NCBI GenBank assembly: GCA_964423545.1
Contig: CAYRFV010000082.1
Span: forward strand, 1 to 20,110
Reading direction: 5' to 3'
Source of the DNA: JALOOE01 sp964423545
GTDB lineage: Bacteria; Chloroflexota; Anaerolineae; CG2-30-64-16
DNA: 20,110 bases
Part shown: positions 15,158 to 20,110 of the stretch, piece after piece
How the letters are laid out: every line of letters begins with the position of its first letter
Position numbering within the stretch: position 1 is the first letter of the stretch
Position numbers and translations under genes: made by a program
Notes under the pieces: generated by a model
Told to the model about the DNA's origin: nothing
The model's database searches: none
What the model saw: only the letters and a program-made list of their open reading frames with translations

Positions 15158-15718
15158 CTACAGGCGCAGGAAATTGCCCAGGAACTGCTTGCCACCCGTG
15201 GTGAGGATCGACTCCGGATGAAACTGCACGCCGTGGATCGGATGAGTCTTGTGGCGCAGGCCCATCACCTCGCCCTCGGTCGTGAACGCGGTGACCTCCA
15301 GATCGTCCGGCATCGGCTCCGCAACGATCAGTGAATGGTAGCGGGTGGCGTCGAAGGGGCTGGGCAGGCCGGCGTAGAGCCCGTTGCCGTAGTGATATAC
15401 CGGCGACGTCTTGCCGTGAACGAGGCGCCTGGCGCGGACGACCCGGCCTCCGAAAACATCTCCGATGCACTGATGGCCCAGGCAGACGCCCAACACGGGG
15501 CGGTGACCGCCCATCTCGCGGATCACCTGCCGGGAGATGCCCGCGTCGGACGGATCGCCCGGCCCAGGTGAGATGACGATATGACTCGGATCGAGTGCAT
15601 CCAGCGCCGCAACGGTCACGGCGTCGTTGCGAAAGACCCGCACCTCGGCCCCGAGCTCACCGAGATACTGCACAAGATTGTAGGTGAAGGAATCGTAGTT
15701 ATCGATTACGGCGATCAT
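15158..15718 (-). CDS. trpG: Anthranilate synthase component II (glutamine amidotransferase)
   Basis: The 186-residue class I amidotransferase supplies ammonia from glutamine to TrpE. The catalytic triad is C79 in GVCLGHQ, H167 and E169 in VQFHPES. It opens with IDNYDSFTYNLVQYLG and has ISPGPGDPSDAG and SPVYHYGNGLYAGLPSPF, typical of TrpG/PabA. In many bacteria one such subunit also serves p-aminobenzoate synthase, and position alone cannot exclude that here. The ATG at 15718 has GGAGG about 8 nt upstream. It lies 104 nt after trpE, the widest gap in the operon, and no extra gene was seen there. Confidence 0.96.
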   Translation of the reverse strand: MIAVIDNYDSFTYNLVQYLGELGAEVRVFRNDAVTVAALDALDPSHIVISPGPGDPSDAGISRQVIREMGGHRPVLGVCLGHQCIGDVFGGRVVRARRLVHGKTSPVYHYGNGLYAGLPSPFDATRYHSLIVAEPMPDDLEVTAFTTEGEVMGLRHKTHPIHGVQFHPESILTTGGKQFLGNFLRL

Positions 15719-15822
15719 GGTGTGCCTCCGTGGGCGTCTACTGCTGGCTGTGGTGTGTGTCAGCGGGTGTGTTCACCGCTGTGTCGTCCGTCGATCCTGT
15801 GGCTTGTCGCTTGTCTCATCGC

Positions 15823-17343
15823 CTACCTGCCCCCTTCCGCGCGCTCCACTGCCCGCACCAGCGCCCGTGCTTTGTTGACGGTTTCCTGGTATTCCCGTTC
15901 GGGCTCGGAGTCGGCGACAATGCCCGCGCCGGCCTGCACACTGACCGTCTGGCCTTGCATGACGAGCGTGCGGATGGCAATGCAGGTGTCGAGCGAGCCG
16001 TCGTAGGAGAAATAGCCGACGGCGCCCGCATAGACGCCGCGGGGGTCCGGCTCCAACTCAGAGATAATCTCCATCGCTCGAATCTTGGGTGCGCCGCTCA
16101 CGGTGCCCGCCGGAAAGGTCGCCTGCACCAGGTCGATGCCGTCATGCGGCGATCGGAGGCGGCCCTCGACTTGCGACACGATATGCATGACGTGGGAGTA
16201 GCGCTCGACCGTCATCAGCTCCGGGGTATGAACCGAGCCATACTCGCACACGCGGCCCAGGTCGTTGCGGGCCAGATCGACCAGCATCACGTGCTCGGCG
16301 CGTTCCTTCGGGTCGGCCAGCAGCTCGCGTTCCAGCGCCAGGTCAGCAGCCGGATCGAGGCTGCGTGGTCGTGTGCCGGCGATCGGCCGGAGCAGCGCCT
16401 GCCTTCCTTCGAGGCGAACGTGCACCTCCGGCGATGCGCCGATCAAGCGCAGTGGCTCCGCGCCGGCCAGGCCGGCGAAGTCGAAGAAGAACATGTAAGG
16501 GGATGGGTTGAGCCGGCGCAGCGCCCTATAGATATCGAAAGGTTGGGCCGAGGTCTCCCTGCTGAAGCGCTGCGAGAGCACGACCTGGAAGATGTCGCCA
16601 TCGGCGATGTGCTCCTTCGCCTGCACCACGCTGGCCATATATCGCTCCGGAGTCAGGTTGGAGCGCAGCGCAGCGTCGATCGGGAGTCCAGGCGATTGGA
16701 TCGGTGACGTTGGCAGCGGTGCGGCGAGCCGGCGCTCCAGATCGTCGAGCCTGGCTTCCGCATCGGCGCGGGCCGCGCTGTCGTCCGCCTCGTCCCCCTC
16801 AACGATCGCGTTGGCGATCAGCAGCAGCCGGCCATAAGCATGATCGAAAGCAACCAACGTATCGGCCTGCAAGAAGATCGCATCGGGCAGACCGGCAGGC
16901 GGCGCCAGCGTCAGCGTCGGCTCGAAGAAGCGCATCATCTCGTAGCCGACGTAGCCGACCAGCCCACCGACAAAGCGGGGCAGGCCCGGCACGGCGATCG
17001 GCGCATAGCGGTCGATCTCGCCGCGCAGCATCTTGAGCGGATTGACGCCCTCGGGCAACGTCTGCGTGGTGATCTCGCCGGACAGGTGGCGCTCCGCCGC
17101 GCGGCCGCGCAGCACGAACGCCTGGCGCGGACTGACGCCGATGAAGGAGTAGCGGGCGACATGCTCGCCGCCCGTCACGCTTTCGAGCAGGAACGATGGG
17201 CCGCGGCCAGCCAGCCGGAGGTAGACGGACACCGGGGTTTCGAGATCTGCTGGCAGCTCGCGCACAACTGGAAGGAGTCGGGGCAGCGCCGGTCGGACGC
17301 CTGGTGCGCTGGGAGAACGGGGAATGCTTGCAGTTTGCAGCAT
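15823..17343 (-). CDS. trpE: Anthranilate synthase component I
   Basis: The 506-residue chorismate-utilising enzyme makes anthranilate with TrpG. The N-terminal domain has the LLES element (52-55) and RYSFIG associated with tryptophan feedback inhibition. The C-terminal domain carries LIGASPEVHVRLEG, RPIAGTRPRS, HVMLVDLARNDLGRV, FPAGTVSGAPKIRAMEI and GYFSYDGSLDTCIAIRT, all typical of active chorismate-binding enzymes. It is the first gene of trpEGDCFBA. GGAGG lies 5 nt before the ATG at 17343. The 385-nt leader upstream holds a tryptophan T-box, so expression should rise when tRNA-Trp is uncharged. Confidence 0.98.
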   Translation of the reverse strand: MLQTASIPRSPSAPGVRPALPRLLPVVRELPADLETPVSVYLRLAGRGPSFLLESVTGGEHVARYSFIGVSPRQAFVLRGRAAERHLSGEITTQTLPEGVNPLKMLRGEIDRYAPIAVPGLPRFVGGLVGYVGYEMMRFFEPTLTLAPPAGLPDAIFLQADTLVAFDHAYGRLLLIANAIVEGDEADDSAARADAEARLDDLERRLAAPLPTSPIQSPGLPIDAALRSNLTPERYMASVVQAKEHIADGDIFQVVLSQRFSRETSAQPFDIYRALRRLNPSPYMFFFDFAGLAGAEPLRLIGASPEVHVRLEGRQALLRPIAGTRPRSLDPAADLALERELLADPKERAEHVMLVDLARNDLGRVCEYGSVHTPELMTVERYSHVMHIVSQVEGRLRSPHDGIDLVQATFPAGTVSGAPKIRAMEIISELEPDPRGVYAGAVGYFSYDGSLDTCIAIRTLVMQGQTVSVQAGAGIVADSEPEREYQETVNKARALVRAVERAEGGR

Positions 17344-17348
17344 GGTAG

Positions 17349-17705
17349 CCTCCGCCGGAAATCGAGACCTCTCTCATTACAGGGACGGGAGAGAGCCTTC
17401 CCGCGGTGCCACCCTGGTTAGGCCGGCCGTTTGCAGACACAAAAAACCCCATCGTGATGACGACGGGGTTCCATCGAGCCAGCCTCACTTGGTCGAGTAC
17501 GGCAGCGGCGGCAGCGCGCTGCTTATACTCTTTGCCCTGATAACGGTGGCAACTCCGGCGTGAGCTACTTGGTTGAACCGGGCAGGCCTGCTCATACGTT
17601 CGCTCTGCAGCTCAGAGGGCCATTCGGCGCCGATGTGCGGACGGGGCTCTCACCTCTCCCCGCTCTCTGGACCACCAACGCAGCGCTTACTCGTCCTCTT
17701 CACAG
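17349..17705 (-). promoter_or_regulatory. Tryptophan-specific T-box riboswitch in the trp operon leader
   Basis: The minus-strand RNA carries T-box landmarks in order: GAAGAGGACGAGTA at the base of Stem I (AGTA at 17688-17691), CCAGAGAGCGGGG and GTGAGAGCC in distal Stem I, then GAA-UGG-CCC followed by TCTGAGCTGC, where UGG (17620-17622) is the specifier for Trp. After Stem II comes the T-box itself, AGGGTGGCACCGCGG (17401-17415), which can pair its AGGG with CCCT at 17381-17384. No terminator follows the T-box. Instead CCGCGGGAA (17398-17406) can pair with TTTCCGGCGG (17352-17361) beside the ribosome site GGAGG (17349-17353). This suggests translational control by freeing the ribosome site when uncharged tRNA-Trp binds. 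Identity is firm; the mechanism is inference. Confidence 0.9.
17441..17470 (-). terminator. Terminator-like hairpin inside the T-box leader, upstream of the T-box sequence
   Basis: A 10-bp stem (AACCCCGTCG with CGATGGGGTT, one G-U pair, 6-nt loop) is followed by six U residues at 17441-17446. It occupies the Stem III position, 5' of the T-box motif, where a terminator is not expected. It may act as Stem III, as a partial terminator or as a pause site. Confidence 0.65.
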
Positions 17706-17736
17706 CCATTCAGGTTGCTGTATTCAATTGTACGGG

Positions 17737-17765
17737 CTTATACCAGAGCTTTGGAGGATTGTCAA
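17737..17765 (-). promoter_or_regulatory. Sigma70-type promoter of the trp operon
   Basis: TTGACA (17760-17765) and TATAAG (17737-17742) are 17 nt apart. Transcription would start near 17730 and run through the T-box leader into trpE. Confidence 0.82.
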
Positions 17766-17916
17766 ATCGCGCTCATCGCAAGCGCCGCCAACCCAGGTGC
17801 GATCCCGGCGACCTGTGGCTCGCGGTGGCGCCACGTCCACGACCGCGAATCGGCGGTCGGATCGGCAGTGGGTGCACACCACACAGAGCGCGGCTCAGAA
17901 CGCGTTATTATGAAAG

Positions 17917-17955
17917 CTTAACGGATTCTGAAAGTGGGCTTAAAGAAGCTATGAT
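17917..17955 (+). promoter_or_regulatory. Pho-box-like direct repeats and -10 box of the response regulator gene
   Basis: Three head-to-tail 11-bp units, CTTAACGGATT (17917-17927), CTGAAAGTGGG (17928-17938) and CTTAAAGAAGC (17939-17949), share the core CTtAAmG. A TATGAT -10 box follows directly at 17950-17955. An 11-bp period in the -35 region is the arrangement bound by PhoB/OmpR-type activators, and the core resembles cyanobacterial Pho boxes. The downstream gene encodes such a regulator, so autoregulation is likely. Confidence 0.6.
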
Positions 17956-17969
17956 ACGCTGATCGCGTC

Positions 17970-18650
17970 ATGACAAACAAGATCCTGATCGTGGAAGATG
18001 ACACGGACCTGCGAGACATGCTCAGCCTGAATCTGTGTTCGGCTGGCTACCAGGTGGTGGAGGCGCGCGACGGCGCCGCCGCGCTCGATCTTGCCCGCAG
18101 CGAGGCGCCCGATCTGGTGCTGCTCGATCTGATGCTGCCGGAGCTGGATGGCCTGACCGTGTGCCGCAGCCTGCGGCACGTTTCCGACGTGCCGATCATG
18201 ATCCTCACAGCCCGCACGGGGGAGTTGGACAAGATCGTCGGGCTGGAGAGCGGGGCCGATGACTACCTCACCAAGCCATTTAGCCTGGGGGAGCTCCATG
18301 CGCGGCTGAGAGCGCTGCTGCGGCGCGCCGGCGGGCATCGCGGTGCGTCCGAGGAGCTTCGCTCGGGCAATCTGGTGCTCAACCTGATCAGCCGCCGCGC
18401 GACCGTCAACAGCGGCGAAGTCACGTTGAGTCCCAAGGAGTTCAGTCTGCTGGCAGAGCTGATGCGCAACCAGGGCGCGGTGCTGACACGCGATCTCTTG
18501 TTATCGCGTGTGTGGGGCCCCGATTTCTACGGTGACGCGCACACCCTGGACGTACACGTGCGCTGGCTGCGCGAAAAGATCGAGGCTGACCCGGCGAATC
18601 CGACGCGGATCATCACCGTGCGCGGCGTGGGCTATCGTTTCGAGCGCTGA
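17970..18650 (+). CDS. OmpR/PhoB-family response regulator (orphan)
   Basis: The 226-residue protein has a receiver domain with the acidic pair D10-D11, phosphoacceptor D53 in LVLLDLMLPELDG, T80 in MILTAR and K102 in YLTKPF. A winged-helix DNA-binding domain follows: LTLSPKEFSLLAELMRNQG-like segment, LTRDLLLSRVWG, then TLDVHVRWLREKIE and ITVRGVGYRFE. It should act as a phosphorylation-dependent transcription factor. No histidine kinase is adjacent on either side, so its partner is elsewhere. The ATG at 17970 lies only about 15 nt after the -10 box and lacks a ribosome site, so the mRNA may be almost leaderless. Pho-type control is suggested by the repeats upstream but not proven by the protein itself. 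Confidence 0.93.
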   Translation: MTNKILIVEDDTDLRDMLSLNLCSAGYQVVEARDGAAALDLARSEAPDLVLLDLMLPELDGLTVCRSLRHVSDVPIMILTARTGELDKIVGLESGADDYLTKPFSLGELHARLRALLRRAGGHRGASEELRSGNLVLNLISRRATVNSGEVTLSPKEFSLLAELMRNQGAVLTRDLLLSRVWGPDFYGDAHTLDVHVRWLREKIEADPANPTRIITVRGVGYRFER

Positions 18651-18656
18651 GGCCGG

Positions 18657-18962
18657 TCAGCGAAGCACCGCGTCGCGCATCTCGCTCCGGGCAGGCGAGG
18701 CTGGATCGTCGAGTGCCGCCCAATCGGCAGACCGGGCAACAGGGGTGAGAAAGCCGGCCGGAGCGACGCCCCAGTTCGCCGCCTCGCCGCGGGTCGCCTG
18801 CGTGAGGGGCGAGATCGAAGCGAATGCTCCGATCAGCGCCGCGGAGACGACGAGCACAGAGACCGATGGCCCGCACACGCAGATCGCAGCCTCGCTTCGG
18901 GGTGCTGCCAGGTGCTGTTCCGGCTGCCGCAGCGTTTTCCGAATCATCGCTCCGGAACCCAT
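18657..18962 (-). CDS. Small hypothetical protein with one possible membrane segment
   Basis: A 101-residue frame with a hydrophobic stretch near residues 32-48 (VSVLVVSAALIGAFASI) after a charged N-terminus, which could be a membrane anchor or uncleaved signal. The remainder is Ala/Pro-rich with no recognisable family. It starts 10 nt after the flavodoxin-family stop codon on the same strand, so it could be co-translated, but no strong ribosome site is visible. An in-frame ATG at 18947 is an alternative start. It could be a chance frame in GC-rich DNA. Confidence 0.4.
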   Translation of the reverse strand: MGSGAMIRKTLRQPEQHLAAPRSEAAICVCGPSVSVLVVSAALIGAFASISPLTQATRGEAANWGVAPAGFLTPVARSADWAALDDPASPARSEMRDAVLR

Positions 18963-18971
18963 AGCCGTCTT

Positions 18972-19478
18972 TCAGGGCAGCCGGCTCACCGTTTGTGCAA
19001 GCTCTGCGCCCCAGGCCTTCGCCCGTTCAAGCTCGCCGCTGCGGAGCGGCCCATACTTCCCCTCGACGATGAAGCGCTGGGACTTCGCAACCGCTCTGTA
19101 TCCCAGCTGCTCCAGCATGCGCAGGATCGCCTTGGCTGCGCTGCCGGGCGACCACCAGATGCGCGTCTCGAACGCGGCCGCGCTTGCGCGGCCGCGGGGC
19201 AGTGCGCCGAGCCACTTCCGCATGCCGGGATGCGACAGATCGGGCGGTGTCGGATCCCGGCCGGCGTTGTTTGCGAGGCTCTTGAGCATGCTCTCCGTGG
19301 GTAGGCTGAAGCCCAGCAACGGCGCTCCTGCTACGACGAGGTCGACGCCGGTGAGCGCTTCATCCTTTGCCTCAGCGGTGGACAGCGCCCGAGCCTCCGG
19401 CCCGATGCCCTCCGCAATCGCGCGAGCGACGGCAGCGGTGTTGCCCCAATGGGACTCATAGACGACGACGGCGCGCAT
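18972..19478 (-). CDS. Flavodoxin-family protein
   Basis: The 168-residue protein begins MRAVVVYESHWGNTAAVARA, in which YESHWGNT is the FMN phosphate-binding loop of the flavodoxin fold. It continues with VDLVVAGAPLLGFSLP, the segment that usually flanks the isoalloxazine ring, and ends with a helix (ELERAKAWGAEL). It probably binds FMN and acts in electron transfer or as a small oxidoreductase; the partner is unknown. AGGAGG lies 7 nt before the ATG at 19478. A small possible membrane-protein gene follows directly. Confidence 0.85.
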   Translation of the reverse strand: MRAVVVYESHWGNTAAVARAIAEGIGPEARALSTAEAKDEALTGVDLVVAGAPLLGFSLPTESMLKSLANNAGRDPTPPDLSHPGMRKWLGALPRGRASAAAFETRIWWSPGSAAKAILRMLEQLGYRAVAKSQRFIVEGKYGPLRSGELERAKAWGAELAQTVSRLP

Positions 19479-19631
19479 GGCGGTTGTCCTCCTGGGCAGA
19501 CGGGCCGGTGGGATGCGCCTGTGTTCGGCAGCCGAGACACCGGCCTCTTCTGTGCTCTGCGGACATACTCAGTGCGGTGCGGGAAGTTGCCCAGACCCGA
19601 TCCTTCCGACCGGCCCACTGCGCTCCGAGAA

Positions 19632-20110
19632 TCAAGCGAGCGCAGCGGCGCTTTCCGGCTCCTCAACCGCGGGATGCTCCCGGCCGTTCGTCGCGATGAA
19701 CTCCTCCACCTTTCGCTTGCACACATCGTCGGTGTACTGCTCGGGCGGGCTCTTCATGAAATAGCTTGACGGGCCCAACAGCGCGCCGCCGATCCCCCGG
19801 TCGAGCGCCAGCTTGGCGCAGCGCACCGCGTCGATCACCACACCGGCGCTGTTCGGGCTGTCCCACACCTCCAGGTGTGCGGTCACCAGCAACGGCACGT
19901 CGCCGAAGGTTGTTCCCTCGATGCGGATCTCGCAGAACTTGCGGTCGGTCAGCCAGGGCACATAGTCGCTCGGTCCGACATGGACATTCTCGTCGGAGAC
20001 CTGCTCGGTAAGCTGAGACGTCACGGCGTTGGTCTTGGAGATCTTCTTGCTCTCCAGGCGTTCCCTCTCCAACATGCCCATGAAGTCAGTGTTGCCGCCG
20101 AAGTTGAGCT
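19632..20110 (-). CDS. ino1: myo-Inositol-1-phosphate synthase, C-terminal part (start off the window)
   Basis: About 159 C-terminal residues are present. They open with LNFGGNTDFMGMLERERL and SKKISKTNAVTSQL, the conserved catalytic-domain motif of inositol-3-phosphate synthases, and continue with VHVGPSDYVPWLTDRK, TAHLEVWDSPNSAGVVIDAV, CAKLALDRGIGGALLGPSSY and FMKSPPEQY. The enzyme converts glucose 6-phosphate to myo-inositol 1-phosphate with bound NAD, the first step to inositol lipids and compatible solutes. The profile resembles the short archaeal/actinobacterial type. The NAD-binding domain and promoter lie beyond the right edge. No terminator was seen after the stop codon at 19632. Confidence 0.93.
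   Translation of the reverse strand, partial: LNFGGNTDFMGMLERERLESKKISKTNAVTSQLTEQVSDENVHVGPSDYVPWLTDRKFCEIRIEGTTFGDVPLLVTAHLEVWDSPNSAGVVIDAVRCAKLALDRGIGGALLGPSSYFMKSPPEQYTDDVCKRKVEEFIATNGREHPAVEEPESAAALA

Noticed and set aside
17411..17430. GGTTAGGCC segment near the T-box as a further attC core
   Set aside because: It is part of the conserved AACC-T-box context of the riboswitch and lacks a second core box at the right distance.
18508..19461. Plus-strand frame of 317 codons overlapping the end of the response regulator
   Set aside because: It starts inside the regulator gene in another frame and runs antisense to the flavodoxin-family gene. There is no ribosome site or recognisable motif.

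Overview
The window is high-GC bacterial DNA with mostly co-directional (minus-strand) genes and looks like Chloroflexota (green non-sulfur bacteria and relatives). That placement is an inference from gene content and style: a compact trpEGDCFBA operon under a tryptophan T-box, a DUF2277 protein, a secreted protein ending in a FLPIV-type tail, a proline/alanine-rich lipoprotein and an archaeal/actinobacterial-type inositol-1-phosphate synthase. No rRNA, tRNA or CRISPR array was seen.

Left end (1-3.5 kb, minus strand): the 5' part of a fused AroH-type chorismate mutase/prephenate dehydratase, which commits chorismate to phenylalanine. It is preceded by a complete-looking attenuator: a sigma70 promoter, a 34-residue leader peptide with a Phe/Tyr-rich core, two upstream pairings and a classical terminator. 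Then come a nucleoside hydrolase, a broken Gfo/Idh/MocA oxidoreductase (in-frame stop plus internal deletion) and a chloramphenicol-phosphotransferase-like P-loop kinase.

Accessory region (3.5-7.6 kb): a secreted hypothetical protein, a SAM-dependent methyltransferase, a dnaE fragment and a DUF4258/YgiT-zinc-finger toxin-antitoxin pair, all on the minus strand. Three short imperfect palindromes with integron attC-like core boxes lie after individual genes, two of them bracketing the methyltransferase. This suggests a small gene-cassette array without an integrase. It ends against the remnant of an IS3-family transposase and a strong palindrome.

Middle (7.6-10 kb): a lipoprotein alpha/beta hydrolase with a threefold 39-bp repeat in its linker, and a LacI-family repressor. 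Matching palindromic operators lie at the repressor's own promoter and just upstream of the hydrolase, so the two probably form one local regulon.

Right half (10-17.8 kb): the full tryptophan operon trpE-G-D-C-F-B-A, mostly with overlapping start/stop codons, followed by a DUF2277 gene. Its leader of about 385 nt carries a T-box riboswitch with a UGG (Trp) specifier. The two aromatic branches in this window (Phe and Trp) therefore appear to be controlled by two different RNA mechanisms: leader-peptide translation and uncharged-tRNA sensing.

Right end (17.9-20.1 kb): an orphan OmpR/PhoB-type response regulator on the plus strand, whose promoter has three 11-bp direct repeats like a Pho box. 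On the minus strand are a small predicted membrane protein, a flavodoxin-family protein and the C-terminal part of myo-inositol-1-phosphate synthase running off the edge.
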